Below are positions 38,438 through 47,663 of a DNA stretch of 64,000 nucleotides, in pieces (within the stretch, counting starts at the first letter, position 1; every line of letters starts with the position of its first letter). A program made the translations under genes and the position numbers. Under the pieces are notes generated by a model that made no database searches, was not told where the DNA came from, and saw only the letters and a list, made by a program, of their open reading frames with translations. The DNA is from Vibrio penaeicida (lineage in GTDB: Bacteria; Pseudomonadota; Gammaproteobacteria; Enterobacterales; Vibrionaceae), in NCBI RefSeq assembly GCF_030689305.1, contig NZ_JAUYVM010000006.1, positions 124,001-188,000 of the forward strand, in the 5' to 3' direction.

Positions 38438-38793
38438 GCCTGACCTCGTTCGATCACAACGCCAACGCTTTTTGCTTGAGGAACCGCACCTGGCTTAGCT
38501 AGGCGAATTTTCACCCAAGGCACTGAGAATTGCGACATAATTAACTCTGCTACTTCTTCAGCCACACGTTCTACCAACAAAAATCGACCTTTTTCGATAT
38601 GCTCTAATACCGCTCCGCTCACTTGAGCGTAATCAAGGGCATCAGAGACATCGTCACTCTTTCCTGCAGGCTGATTATCGTGCGCCATTTCAATATCCAG
38701 AACCAATTTTTGTTTTATTTCTTGTTCCCAGTCGTAAACCCCAATAGTGGTAATCACTTCCAATTGTTCGATGAATACTTTGTCTAAAGCCAT
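38434..38793 (-). CDS. folB: Dihydroneopterin aldolase / epimerase
   Basis: 119 residues. Conserved IEQLEVITTIGVYDWEQEIKQ and the substrate-site region LLVERVAEEVA. It converts dihydroneopterin to 6-hydroxymethyl-dihydropterin, the substrate of the adjoining HPPK. ATG at 38793, preceded by AAAGGAAG; the longer frame to 38934 overlaps the divergent plsY start and is rejected. Confidence 0.95.
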   Translation of the reverse strand: MALDKVFIEQLEVITTIGVYDWEQEIKQKLVLDIEMAHDNQPAGKSDDVSDALDYAQVSGAVLEHIEKGRFLLVERVAEEVAELIMSQFSVPWVKIRLAKPGAVPQAKSVGVVIERGQA

Positions 38794-38905
38794 TATTCTT
38801 CCTTTATCGTTTACAGGTCGGATACCCATTTGAGGTAAAAACCCGTAGAATATACTCGATTTTCCTAACCTAATCAGCATTACTTTTGGTGAATTAAGGA
38901 CAAGC

Positions 38906-39511
38906 ATGACACCCACTGCACTCATCATGATCATCTCCGCCTATTTGTTAGGTTCGATCTCTAGTGCCGTTTTAATTTGCCGCTTGTTCCGAATCCCAGA
39001 TCCTCGAACAACAGGTTCTCATAACCCTGGTGCGACCAATGTACTCAGAAGTGGTTCTAAATTTGCTGCGGTATCAGTATTGCTGATCGATATGCTCAAA
39101 GGCACCGTTCCTGTTTGGCTAAGTTGGTACCTTGGGGTAGAAGATGTCATTTTAGGTATAGTCGCAATTGCCGCTTGCTTAGGTCATATGTATCCGCTGT
39201 TTTTTCATTTCAGAGGCGGAAAAGGCGTGGCGACGGCGCTGGGTTCAATGGCACCCATGGGGCTAGGTTTAATGGGAATGTTAATGGCAACGTGGGTAAC
39301 AGTTGTCTTTTTTACTCGCTACTCTTCTGTTGCATCTATTCTGACTACGCTCATTGCGCCGCTTTATACATGGTGGTTTAGGCCGGAATACACACTTCCT
39401 GTCTCTATGTTGTGCTGCCTAATTATTTTACGTCATCATCAAAACATTAAGCGTTTATATGAAGGTACGGAACCCAAAGTTGGCGACCGCACCTCCTCAT
39501 CTAAAGCTTAA
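38906..39511 (+). CDS. plsY: Glycerol-3-phosphate acyltransferase PlsY
   Basis: 201 residues, about five transmembrane segments. The three PlsY motifs are seen: [25 protein letters not shown], and [12 protein letters not shown]. It acylates glycerol-3-phosphate with acyl-phosphate in phospholipid synthesis. Divergent from folB as in E. coli. Its TAA shares bases with the stop of the convergent hydrolase. Confidence 0.95.
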   Translation: MTPTALIMIISAYLLGSISSAVLICRLFRIPDPRTTGSHNPGATNVLRSGSKFAAVSVLLIDMLKGTVPVWLSWYLGVEDVILGIVAIAACLGHMYPLFFHFRGGKGVATALGSMAPMGLGLMGMLMATWVTVVFFTRYSSVASILTTLIAPLYTWWFRPEYTLPVSMLCCLIILRHHQNIKRLYEGTEPKVGDRTSSSKA

Positions 39512-40323
39512 CCATAGACTCTATTTAAGAAGCTAATCAGTTTTTCATTAACGAAGCTTGGCTGCTCTAGATTACTGATATGGCCGGCATTAGGGATAAC
39601 CGTTAATTCACTACCCGTAATAGCATCTTGCATCAAATACGACTCGAAGACAGGTCTTGGCTTATCTTGATCGCCCACCATAATCAGTGTGGGTAAAGCA
39701 AACTTTTCAATATCTTCAAACTGATCACGACGTCCAAATACAACCTGCCCTACTTGAGTCACATCAACTGCCGCCTCACCTTGTAATCGAGAAAGTGACT
39801 GACGGAAATTAACGACCAACTCTGGGTTCTCAACTCCCGCATCTTTGGCGAAAAATAGAGGTACGATTGCTTCCAAGATAGGTTCAGGTATCGATTTGGC
39901 GAGCGCGATACCATCCAGCATTCCGAAATATTTGGCGTGTGTAATTTCCGGCTCCAGACCAACAAATGAGTCCATAATCACCAAAGCCTTCACTCGAGAT
40001 GGGGCTAATGTGACAACTTCAGTTCCCCACATTCCGCCTACAGACAGCCCAATAAGACTGAACTCTTCAATCTCCAAGCTATCCATTAGTGACAAAACAT
40101 CTGACGCGTAATCTTGGAGCGTGGAGGTTTGCTGCGGCAAAGCTTCGGACTTACCGTGCGCCCATAAGTCCGGTACGATACAACGATATTGCTGACTCAA
40201 CACCTCGATTTGAGGTGCCCACATGTTGCTGTCCCACAGGTAACTGTGTCCAAACAGTAAAACCGGGCCTTGACCCACATCTTGATAATGCATGGTTTGA
40301 CCATGACGGGTGAAAGTAGGCAT
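39508..40323 (-). CDS. Alpha/beta-fold hydrolase
   Basis: 271 residues. The nucleophile elbow is GLSVGGMWG with Ser, the oxyanion region [11 protein letters not shown], acidic residue near [10 protein letters not shown], and the C-terminal His in [11 protein letters not shown]. No signal peptide. Substrate unknown; 3-oxoadipate enol-lactonase-like or generic esterase. Confidence 0.85.
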   Translation of the reverse strand: MPTFTRHGQTMHYQDVGQGPVLLFGHSYLWDSNMWAPQIEVLSQQYRCIVPDLWAHGKSEALPQQTSTLQDYASDVLSLMDSLEIEEFSLIGLSVGGMWGTEVVTLAPSRVKALVIMDSFVGLEPEITHAKYFGMLDGIALAKSIPEPILEAIVPLFFAKDAGVENPELVVNFRQSLSRLQGEAAVDVTQVGQVVFGRRDQFEDIEKFALPTLIMVGDQDKPRPVFESYLMQDAITGSELTVIPNAGHISNLEQPSFVNEKLISFLNRVYG

Positions 40324-40425
40324 AGGAATCCTTTAGAAAATGCATACCCAAGTAACACCGATTAAATGCAACTTGGAACTTACAGAAACGACCAGTTATT
40401 AGCTGGTCGCTGTATGTGAATCACT

Positions 40426-40443
40426 TAGGGTCTATAGACCCTA
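40426..40443. other. 18-bp perfect palindrome after tsaD
   Basis: A complete 18-bp palindrome just before the tsaD stop side, with a second 7-bp stem at 40389-40407. There is no T-run on either strand. It may be an mRNA-end hairpin or a protein site; undetermined. Confidence 0.4.
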
Positions 40444-40447
40444 GTAA

Positions 40448-41467
40448 TTATGAATGAATCGGATCTAGCTGATCAATTGGCCAACGAGGCTTGGCTGAAA
40501 CCGTTAAGTCCGCCACCTCATCATTCTTAAGACGCTGCATACCAGCATAAGCAATCATGGCACCATTATCGGTACAGAATTCGGTGCGTGGGTAATACAC
40601 TTCCCCACCAATTTTATTGGCTAACGTTTCGAGATCGGTCCGCAGTTGTTTGTTTGCACTCACTCCACCCGCAATAACAATGCGCTTCATGCCCGTTTGT
40701 TCTAGTGCTCGCTTGCACTTAATCACTAAGGTTGCGCATACCGCTTCTTGAAACGCATACGCGATGTCGGCGCGAGTTTGGTCATCGTTATCGTTCGCCG
40801 CTATCGTATTGGCCGCGAATGTTTTAAGACCGGAGAAACTCATATCCAACCCTGGGCGATCAGTCATCGGACGTGGGAATTTAAATCGCCCCGGAGTTCC
40901 GTTTTCCGCCAAACGAGAAAGCAATGGACCACCTGGGTAATCTAGCCCCATTAATTTGGCGGTTTTATCAAACGCTTCACCTGCAGCGTCATCAATCGAT
41001 TCACCCAGAATTTGGTACTCACCAATGCTCTTCACTTCCACCATCATGGTGTGACCGCCAGAAACCAGCAAAGCAACAAAAGGAAATGGAGGTGGGTTAT
41101 CTTCCAGCATTGGGGCTAGCAAGTGACCTTCCATATGATGCACTGGAACGGCTGGTACTCCCCATGCATAGGCTACACTGCGACCAATCGTTGCGCCTAC
41201 TAATAGAGCCCCGACCAAACCAGGTCCAGCGGTGTATGCGACGCCATCAATGTCTTTTGATGTTAACCCTGCTTCCTTTAATGCTTCTTTAATCAATGGA
41301 ATGGTTTTCTTTACATGATCTCGGGAAGCAAGCTCTGGTACCACCCCACCGTAATCGGCGTGAAGTTTAACTTGGCTATATAGCTTATGACTTAAAAGCC
41401 CTTTATGGTCATCGTAAATGGCGATGCCTGTTTCGTCGCAGGACGTCTCTATACCTAAAATGCGCAT
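40448..41467 (-). CDS. tsaD: tRNA N6-threonylcarbamoyladenosine synthase subunit
   Basis: 339 residues of the Kae1/TsaD ASKHA family. The metal-binding HHMEGH, the ATP loop [17 protein letters not shown], and ETSCDETG at the N-terminus are present. It transfers threonylcarbamoyl to A37 of ANN-decoding tRNAs with TsaB/TsaE. Divergent from rpsU, the conserved arrangement. Confidence 0.96.
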   Translation of the reverse strand: MRILGIETSCDETGIAIYDDHKGLLSHKLYSQVKLHADYGGVVPELASRDHVKKTIPLIKEALKEAGLTSKDIDGVAYTAGPGLVGALLVGATIGRSVAYAWGVPAVPVHHMEGHLLAPMLEDNPPPFPFVALLVSGGHTMMVEVKSIGEYQILGESIDDAAGEAFDKTAKLMGLDYPGGPLLSRLAENGTPGRFKFPRPMTDRPGLDMSFSGLKTFAANTIAANDNDDQTRADIAYAFQEAVCATLVIKCKRALEQTGMKRIVIAGGVSANKQLRTDLETLANKIGGEVYYPRTEFCTDNGAMIAYAGMQRLKNDEVADLTVSAKPRWPIDQLDPIHS

Positions 41468-41546
41468 TACGTTCTCAGTATTAGCTAGAATTGCGGCAAG
41501 TTTACCGCTACGAAAAAAAATTAACCAGTTCTGGCGGCGATAATAC

Positions 41547-41576
41547 TTTACAAAGGGTAACTGATCAGATTAAAAT
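41547..41576 (+). promoter_or_regulatory. Candidate promoter of the rpsU-yqeY-dnaG-rpoD operon
   Basis: TTTACA (41547-41552) and TAAAAT (41571-41576) with an 18-base spacer, 100 bases before rpsU. No LexA box (CTG-N10-CAG) is apparent in this gap. Confidence 0.4.
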
Positions 41577-41675
41577 TCCGCACCATTTTTGATCAAGCTG
41601 GTTAAAGACCCTTCAGACTACTGATGGGTTGGTAAGGTACCAGCATTAACGAATAACCCCTGAGGTGAAAGGCAT

Positions 41676-41891
41676 ATGCCAGTAGTTAAAGTACGTGAAA
41701 ACGAACCGTTCGACGTAGCTCTACGTCGTTTTAAGCGCTCTTGCGAAAAAGCAGGTATTCTTTCTGAAGTGCGTCGTCGTGAGCACTATGAGAAACCAAC
41801 TACAGTTCGCAAACGCGCTAAAGCAGCAGCTCAAAAGCGTCACGCTAAGAAGCTAGCTCGCGAAAACGCACGTCGCGTTCGCCTGTACTAA
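41676..41891 (+). CDS. rpsU: 30S ribosomal protein S21
   Basis: 71 residues beginning [19 protein letters not shown], basic throughout, ending RRVRLY; the sequence is near-invariant in the class. Part of the small subunit, needed for initiation. First gene of the macromolecular synthesis operon; preceded by GGTGAAAGG. Confidence 0.98.
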
Positions 41892-41916
41892 TAACTTGCT
41901 CCAAAAGGATTAAGTT

Positions 41917-42360
41917 ATGGCTCTAATTGATAAACTCAAAGATGAGCAAAAATTAGCGATGAAAGCCAAGGACAAACCGCGCCTTGGCACAATTCGTTTA
42001 GCTTTGTCAGCCATTAAGCAACGTGAAGTCGATGAACGGATTACTCTGTCAGACGACGATATTCTTGCTGTGCTGACCAAAATGGTTAAACAACGTCGCG
42101 ATTCAGTCGCTCAATTTGAATCTGCTGGTCGTCAAGATCTTGCAGACGCGGAGAAAACTGAAATCACTGTACTAGAGGACTTTATGCCTCAACCGCTAAC
42201 CGAAGAAGAAGTAGCTGCACTGATTGATGCTGCTATTACTGAATCAAAACCAGCGGGCATGCAAGATATGGGTAAAGTGATGGGTGTTCTAAAACCGCAA
42301 ATTCAAGGGCGCGCAGATATGGGTAAAGTCAGCGGACTCGTTCGCTCTAAATTGGCTTAA
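41917..42360 (+). CDS. GatB/YqeY domain-containing protein
   Basis: 147 residues, a stand-alone GatB C-terminal-like/YqeY domain (MALIDKLKDEQKLAMKAKDK, QGRADMGKVSGLVRSKL). Probably binds tRNA or acts with an amidotransferase-like partner; function not established. It is inserted between rpsU and dnaG, the usual layout in Vibrio and other non-enteric gammaproteobacteria. RBS AAAAGGAT. Confidence 0.93.
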   Translation: MALIDKLKDEQKLAMKAKDKPRLGTIRLALSAIKQREVDERITLSDDDILAVLTKMVKQRRDSVAQFESAGRQDLADAEKTEITVLEDFMPQPLTEEEVAALIDAAITESKPAGMQDMGKVMGVLKPQIQGRADMGKVSGLVRSKLA

Positions 42361-42379
42361 ATCCAAATCAAATTGCAAC

Positions 42380-42418
42380 AAGCCGTGCTATCCTCTGGAG
42401 TGCACGGCTTGTTTGTAT
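42380..42418 (+). terminator. Attenuator between yqeY and dnaG
   Basis: 9-bp perfect stem (42380-42388/42402-42410) followed by a partly T-rich tail. Its position corresponds to the partial terminator that lowers dnaG expression in the E. coli operon. Confidence 0.7.
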
Positions 42419-42460
42419 CTGCAAGCCTCTTCTTTTCTTTGATTCAATACTCTGGTTTTT

Positions 42461-44203
42461 ATGGCAGGACAGATCCCTCGTTCTTTTATTGATGACCTCC
42501 TCGCGCGACTTGATATCGTAGATATCGTCGATGCTCGAGTGAAGCTGAAAAAGAAAGGCAAAAACTACAGTGCTTGCTGCCCCTTCCATAACGAGAAGAC
42601 TCCATCTTTTAGCGTAAGCCAAGAAAAACAGTTCTATCACTGTTTTGGTTGTGGTGCGCATGGCAATGCCATCGACTTCCTTATGGAGTACGAACGCTTA
42701 GAGTTTGTTGAAACCATTGAAGAACTCGCTTCCTACCTTGGATTAGAAGTTCCAAGAGAACAACGAAGCGGAGGTGGCTTCAGCTCAGCTCCAAAAGCCA
42801 ATACAGAGCAAAAGCGCAATCTTTACGACATGATGGGCAGCATTGCTCAGTTTTATCGTTCTCAATTAAAACTATCAAGCAGCAAGCATGCCATTGAGTA
42901 CTTAAAAGACCGCGGTCTTTCAAAAGAAGTTGTTCAGAAATTCGGAATCGGTTATGTCGCCGATGAGTGGGATTTAGTCCGTAAAAACTTCGGACAATCT
43001 CAAACGAATCAAGACATGCTTGTTTCCGGCGGTATGTTGATCGAAAACGATAAGGGCAATCGCTACGACCGTTTTCGTGGGCGCGTCATGTTTCCGATTA
43101 GAGACAGACGTGGGCGTGTCATTGGTTTTGGTGGTCGAGTCATTGGTGATGGCACACCAAAGTATCTCAACTCACCAGAAACCCCCATATTCCATAAAGG
43201 TAAAGAGCTCTATGGATTGTATGAGGTACTCCAAGGCTATCGAGAACCGCCTCAAATACTTGTAGTTGAAGGCTACATGGATGTGGTTGCCTTGGCACAA
43301 TATGGGGTGGACTATTCCGTCGCATCGCTAGGTACATCCACCACTGGCGATCATCTGCAACTCCTGTTCCGACAAACCAATACGGTCGTTTGTTGTTACG
43401 ATGGAGACAGAGCAGGTCGAGAAGCGGCTTGGAGAGCATTAGAAAATGCGCTTAGCTTTTTAAAAAGCGGCAATATTCTAAAGTTTCTTTTTCTTCCTGA
43501 TGGGGAAGACCCAGACAGCTACATTAGAGCACACGGTAAAGAAGCTTTTGAAGAGCAGATGAAAAATGCCGAGCCTCTCTCTAATTACCTTTTTAGCAAT
43601 TTACTTTCGCAAGTAGATGTAGGCAACAACGAAGGTAAAGCCGCATTAGAGGCATTGGCACTGCCTTTAATACACAAAGTACCTGATACCTCTATGCAAG
43701 ATCAGCTATTAAAGCTGTTGGGACAAAAGACGGGAATTTACAAAAAACCATCCTTACCGAAACAGGATGGAAAGCCCCCCGCCCCCCATAAAGAAATCAA
43801 ACGCACTCCAATGCGTGAAGTCATTGCCTTACTTCTACAGAACCCACATTACGTGGAGTTAGTACCAGATTTGACCAGCGTGCGGCATATTAACTTGCCG
43901 GGGTTAAGTTTATTTGAGGAAGTACTTGATAAATGCCGTTCTCATCCCAATATCAACACTGGCCAGCTACTTGAGCATTGGCGTAACGAGAAAAACGGAT
44001 CACTGTTATCACGTCTCGCAGGTTGGGAAGTACCACTCGAAGACGATAATCAGGAAGACATTTTCCTCGACTCACTGGATAACATTATTGCCCAGTGTGT
44101 TGAAAAACAAATTGAATCGCTACAAGCGAAAGATAGAAGTGTCGGCCTAACACCCGACGAAAAAAGAGAGCTCGTCGCTCTAATGCTGGACTTAAAGGCA
44201 TAG
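42461..44203 (+). CDS. dnaG: DNA primase
   Basis: 580 residues. The zinc-binding domain has Cys40, His43, Cys61 and Cys64; the TOPRIM catalytic centre includes VVEGYMDV and CCYDGDRAGREA; a C-terminal DnaB-binding helical domain follows. It makes RNA primers at the fork. No clear Shine-Dalgarno precedes the ATG, consistent with the low copy number of primase. Confidence 0.97.
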   Translation: MAGQIPRSFIDDLLARLDIVDIVDARVKLKKKGKNYSACCPFHNEKTPSFSVSQEKQFYHCFGCGAHGNAIDFLMEYERLEFVETIEELASYLGLEVPREQRSGGGFSSAPKANTEQKRNLYDMMGSIAQFYRSQLKLSSSKHAIEYLKDRGLSKEVVQKFGIGYVADEWDLVRKNFGQSQTNQDMLVSGGMLIENDKGNRYDRFRGRVMFPIRDRRGRVIGFGGRVIGDGTPKYLNSPETPIFHKGKELYGLYEVLQGYREPPQILVVEGYMDVVALAQYGVDYSVASLGTSTTGDHLQLLFRQTNTVVCCYDGDRAGREAAWRALENALSFLKSGNILKFLFLPDGEDPDSYIRAHGKEAFEEQMKNAEPLSNYLFSNLLSQVDVGNNEGKAALEALALPLIHKVPDTSMQDQLLKLLGQKTGIYKKPSLPKQDGKPPAPHKEIKRTPMREVIALLLQNPHYVELVPDLTSVRHINLPGLSLFEEVLDKCRSHPNINTGQLLEHWRNEKNGSLLSRLAGWEVPLEDDNQEDIFLDSLDNIIAQCVEKQIESLQAKDRSVGLTPDEKRELVALMLDLKA

Positions 44204-44332
44204 ATAACCACCATGTAGCGGTGAAATTATGTGCTAAGTTATCATAGTCATCAGCTATTTTTTTTGATAAAATTGGCGGTTTGCATTTCGCAAAACTAAA
44301 CTCATCACCAGACCTGAAGTTGGATATCGTCT

Positions 44333-46180
44333 ATGGATCAAAATCCGCAGTCACAGCTAAAAATACTTGTTATTAAAGGCAAGGAAAAAGGCTATCTGAC
44401 CTACGCCGAAGTAAATGACCACCTACCTCAAGAGATTGTCGATTCTGAACAGGTAGAAGACATCATTCAGATGATCAACGATATGGGTATCAAAGTAGTT
44501 GAAACTGCTCCTGATGCTGATGATCTAGCACTGAACGATGACACGAACATCACCGATGAAGATGCGGCTGAAGCTGCAGCTGCAGCACTTTCTAGCGTAG
44601 AAAGTGAAATTGGTCGTACCACAGATCCAGTCCGTATGTATATGCGTGAAATGGGTACTGTAGAACTATTGACTCGTGAAGGCGAGATCGATATTGCAAA
44701 ACGCATTGAAGATGGTATTAACCAAGTTCAGTGTTCAGTTGCAGAGTACCCAGGCACGATTTCTTATGTGCTTGAGCAGTTTGACAAAGTTCAAGCCGAA
44801 GAACTGCGCCTGACCGACATCATTTCTGGTTTTGTTGATCCTAACGACGAAGAAACTGCAGCTCCAACTGCAACGCACATCGGTTCAGAGCTTGCAGAAA
44901 AAGATCTGGAAGACGAAGACAAAGACGAAGCTGACTCTGACGACGACGATGATGAAGAAGAAGATACAGGTATTGACCCGGAGCTAGCCGCAGATAAATT
45001 CTCTGAGCTACGCAACGCTTACCAAAACCTTCAACTTGAAATCAACGAACAAGGTCGCGATGTTGCTCTAGCGGGTGAAACTGCGACAGAGCTACTCGAT
45101 ATTTTCCGTCAGTTCCGTTTGATTCCAAAACAGTTTGATTACCTTGTAAATGAGCTTCGCACCTCTATGGATCGCGTACGCACGCAAGAGCGCTTAATTA
45201 TGCGTTCGTGTGTTGAATACGGTGACATGCCAAAGAAATCTTTTGTAGCTCTGTTCACAGGTAATGAATCTTCAGAGGCGTGGTTGGATGAAGTATTGTC
45301 TTCAGACAAACCCTACGCAGCGAAGATTAAACGCAACGAAGAAGAAATTCGCCGCAGTATCTTGAAGCTAAAAACCATAGAAGAGGAAACGTCTCTTCCG
45401 GTTCAAAGTATTAAAGACATCAGCCGTCGCATGTCTATTGGTGAAGCGAAAGCTCGCCGTGCGAAAAAAGAGATGGTTGAAGCAAACTTGCGTCTTGTTA
45501 TTTCTATCGCGAAGAAATACACCAACCGTGGTTTACAGTTCTTGGATTTGATTCAAGAAGGTAATATCGGTCTGATGAAAGCGGTAGATAAATTCGAATA
45601 TCGCCGTGGTTATAAGTTCTCTACTTACGCTACATGGTGGATTCGTCAGGCAATTACACGTTCAATCGCTGACCAGGCACGTACAATCCGTATCCCTGTT
45701 CACATGATTGAAACGATCAACAAGTTGAATCGTATCTCTCGTCAAATGCTACAGGAAATGGGTCGTGAACCTCTTCCTGAAGAATTGGCAGAGCGTATGC
45801 AAATGCCTGAAGACAAGATCCGTAAAGTACTTAAGATCGCGAAAGAACCAATCTCGATGGAAACGCCTATCGGTGATGATGAAGATTCGCATCTTGGTGA
45901 CTTTATCGAGGATACAACCCTTGAGCTACCGCTCGATTCTGCTACATCAACAAGTTTGCGTGTTGCAACAAAAGATGTACTAGCTGGGTTAACACCTCGT
46001 GAAGCAAAAGTACTTCGTATGCGTTTTGGTATTGATATGAATACCGACCATACACTTGAAGAAGTGGGTAAGCAGTTTGACGTAACACGTGAGCGTATTC
46101 GTCAGATTGAAGCAAAAGCACTTCGCAAGCTTCGACACCCAAGCCGCTCGGAAACACTTCGCAGCTTCTTGGACGAGTAA
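44333..46180 (+). CDS. rpoD: RNA polymerase primary sigma factor (sigma-70)
   Basis: 615 residues. Region 1.1 at the N-terminus, region 1.2 ([16 protein letters not shown]), a non-conserved region with a long Asp/Glu run (about residues 195-215), region 2 ([16 protein letters not shown]), region 3, and region 4 with the helix-turn-helix ending in [18 protein letters not shown]. Ends FLDE. It directs housekeeping transcription. 129 bases separate it from dnaG and may contain an extra promoter. Confidence 0.98.
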   Translation: MDQNPQSQLKILVIKGKEKGYLTYAEVNDHLPQEIVDSEQVEDIIQMINDMGIKVVETAPDADDLALNDDTNITDEDAAEAAAAALSSVESEIGRTTDPVRMYMREMGTVELLTREGEIDIAKRIEDGINQVQCSVAEYPGTISYVLEQFDKVQAEELRLTDIISGFVDPNDEETAAPTATHIGSELAEKDLEDEDKDEADSDDDDDEEEDTGIDPELAADKFSELRNAYQNLQLEINEQGRDVALAGETATELLDIFRQFRLIPKQFDYLVNELRTSMDRVRTQERLIMRSCVEYGDMPKKSFVALFTGNESSEAWLDEVLSSDKPYAAKIKRNEEEIRRSILKLKTIEEETSLPVQSIKDISRRMSIGEAKARRAKKEMVEANLRLVISIAKKYTNRGLQFLDLIQEGNIGLMKAVDKFEYRRGYKFSTYATWWIRQAITRSIADQARTIRIPVHMIETINKLNRISRQMLQEMGREPLPEELAERMQMPEDKIRKVLKIAKEPISMETPIGDDEDSHLGDFIEDTTLELPLDSATSTSLRVATKDVLAGLTPREAKVLRMRFGIDMNTDHTLEEVGKQFDVTRERIRQIEAKALRKLRHPSRSETLRSFLDE

Positions 46181-46199
46181 TAAAAACTCAAATATGTAT

Positions 46200-46228
46200 A
46201 AAAGGTGAGCACTTGCTCACCTTTTTTG
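46200..46228 (+). terminator. Terminator of rpoD
   Basis: 11-bp stem (46200-46210/46215-46225), loop ACTT, six T's. Confidence 0.9.
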
Positions 46229-46281
46229 TTTCTAGTGTTCTAAGTGCGCAAAAACTAGACATAAATTACCCCCTCACTATC

Positions 46282-46310
46282 TAGACACACCCTTAGGCTT
46301 CCCCTATAAT
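46282..46310 (+). promoter_or_regulatory. Promoter of tRNA-Ile2
   Basis: TAGACA (46282-46287), 17-base spacer, TATAAT (46305-46310), 12 bases before the mature tRNA 5' end. Confidence 0.75.
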
Positions 46311-46322
46311 CATCCACCTACT

Positions 46323-46398
46323 GGCCCCTTAGCTCAGTGGTTAGAGCAGTCGACTCATAATCGATTGGTCCGCAGTTCAAGTCTGCGAGGGGCCACCA
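46323..46398 (+). tRNA. ileX: tRNA-Ile2 (CAU anticodon, lysidine-modified)
   Basis: 76 bases with encoded CCA. Acceptor stem GGCCCCT pairs with AGGGGCC; the anticodon CAT is at 46356-46358. The sequence closely resembles E. coli ileX, also located downstream of rpoD, and not initiator or elongator Met tRNA. Lysidine at C34 makes it read AUA. Its 3' half is the attachment site of the island that follows. Confidence 0.9.
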
Positions 46399-46458
46399 TA
46401 TAAAGAAAAGCCTGAGAGTGATTTCACTTCTCAGGCTTTTTGCTTTTCTGGCTTCTGT
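46360..46458 (+). repeat. Left direct repeat (attL-like), tRNA 3' end plus terminator
   Basis: 99 bases from the anticodon stem of tRNA-Ile2 through the terminator. Aligns without gaps to 50247-50345 with five mismatches, four of them in the tRNA part. Confidence 0.9.
46406..46445 (+). terminator. Terminator of tRNA-Ile2
   Basis: 11-bp stem (46406-46416/46430-46440) with T-run. It is duplicated at 50293-50332 as part of the direct repeat. Confidence 0.88.
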
Positions 46459-46753
46459 GTAGAAAATCTGTAGCACCTTCTGTCCCTAATGACTTCCAAA
46501 GCTTAAACCTATAATAACCATCACATATCAACTCGATACATATTTAATTAAATCAGCATCATATACCAAAACAATGACTGACAGATGGCTAAACGACACG
46601 ACGGTTTGCTGTAACACTTGACGAATAACCACTGATGTTTAAAAGTGATGTTTGCCGTCATGTCCTGTATTGGCATTGACTATATTACTCCGTGGGTAAT
46701 ATTAGATAACGATAATTTAATGTTTCATGCCGTCGTCCACAATCTAAAAAATC

Positions 46754-47390
46754 ATGGCTACATATACTGCCACTGTATTTTTGATTCCTAGCCCTATTAT
46801 CTACTTTAAGAAAAGAAACCACACAGTACTTATATACAACCGTACCAACTATAAAATCAGCGAGATGGGACGAATCTACTTAAGGAAATATAGGGTAGAG
46901 TTTGAGAGCTATATCGGAAAATACTACAAGCATCATGGCGACGAGGTTAAACAAAGCCTGTCAAGCGTGTCTGATAGTTGTGTAGTCATTTGGTTAAAGA
47001 AAGAGTGGGGGCAAAGCCTTGTACAATGTACACACTGGCAGGCTCGTAAAGTAAGTGTTCAATTACTTCGAGAAATGTATGGTGTAATGATAGAAAAGTA
47101 CGCTGATCGCATGAGCATTGTCACTTCTGATAACTTTACTAATGAAGCCAAACGGTTTACTAAAGGTAAGCGCTTTTAACTTATTAACGGTGCAGAACTC
47201 ATAAGTATGGTGGAAAGCGGCAAATACAGCTGTTTTCAGCCTCCCAAGCTCTCAGCCCCAAAACACATTACAATGCGAAAAACGCCCCCCGTCAAAATGC
47301 CCTAACAGCGATAAAGTATTAGTGATTAGAACAGCCAAACGAGGCCGTAATAAAGACAATCAATTTTATGGCTGTAACAATTTCCCGAAA
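46754..47390 (+). pseudogene. Decayed Mrr-type restriction endonuclease with topoisomerase-type zinc finger
   Basis: The first open part (46754-47179, 141 codons) has the Mrr_cat layout: EFESYIGKYYKHHGDEV, then SDSCVVIWL where active enzymes have DGGVDLVL, then LVQCTHW where they have LVQCKHW, then REMYGVM and SIVTSDNFTNEAKRFTKGK. Both catalytic residues are therefore changed (Asp to Val78, Lys to Thr93). A TAA replaces the expected GAA of KGKxxELINGAEL; the frame then continues without homology loss (LINGAELISMVESGK) until a frameshift before 47298. From there a third piece reads LVIRTAKRGRNKDNQFYGC and NNFPK, the C4 zinc-finger tail of this nuclease family, with one Cys pair damaged (CPNSD for CPxCG). 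Surely inactive; it shows that the island once carried restriction functions. Confidence 0.85.
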
Positions 47391-47630
47391 TATTTCTTTA
47401 CTATTTCAGTTTCAAGTACTGAGATCACAACTTCAGCTCAAAAGCAGAACAAATTAATAAATATTTCTTTAGTAAATTTCGTGCACCACTTGAGCGAAAT
47501 GCGAAAGAAAATAATCGAAGATGAGAAAGCTTTGATCACCTTTCTTAGGAGATTGACTCTTATTATTCAAAAATCAATCAACTATTTGAATTCTTTTATA
47601 TTCCTTGCCTAGATAAAATTATTTTTGTAA

Positions 47631-47654
47631 CCTTACGCATCATTTTGCGTAAGG
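47631..47654 (+). promoter_or_regulatory. Hairpin overlapping the leader of the GHKL gene
   Basis: 9-bp perfect stem (47631-47639/47646-47654), 6-base loop, no T-run. Its 3' arm contains TAAGG, the only Shine-Dalgarno-like sequence before the GTG at 47664, so folding would hide it. The 47391-47630 stretch before it is AT-rich and shows no supported gene. Confidence 0.5.
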
Positions 47655-47663
47655 CTTGCCTAA

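Noticed and set aside
40343..40360. ATACCCAAGT start of a second copy of the 266-bp repeat
   Set aside because: Only about 11 bases match and no partner arm is found nearby.
41468..41675. LexA-controlled promoter for the rpsU operon
   Set aside because: The closest CTG...CAG pair has a 13-base spacing, not 10, so no SOS box is claimed.
42368..42661. Minus-strand ORF over the dnaG start
   Set aside because: Overlaps the conserved dnaG zinc domain on the opposite strand and has no homology pattern.
47322..47612. 96-codon GTG-started ORF as an independent gene
   Set aside because: Its first 23 residues are the zinc-finger tail of the broken Mrr-type nuclease; the rest shows no conserved pattern and has no ribosome site.
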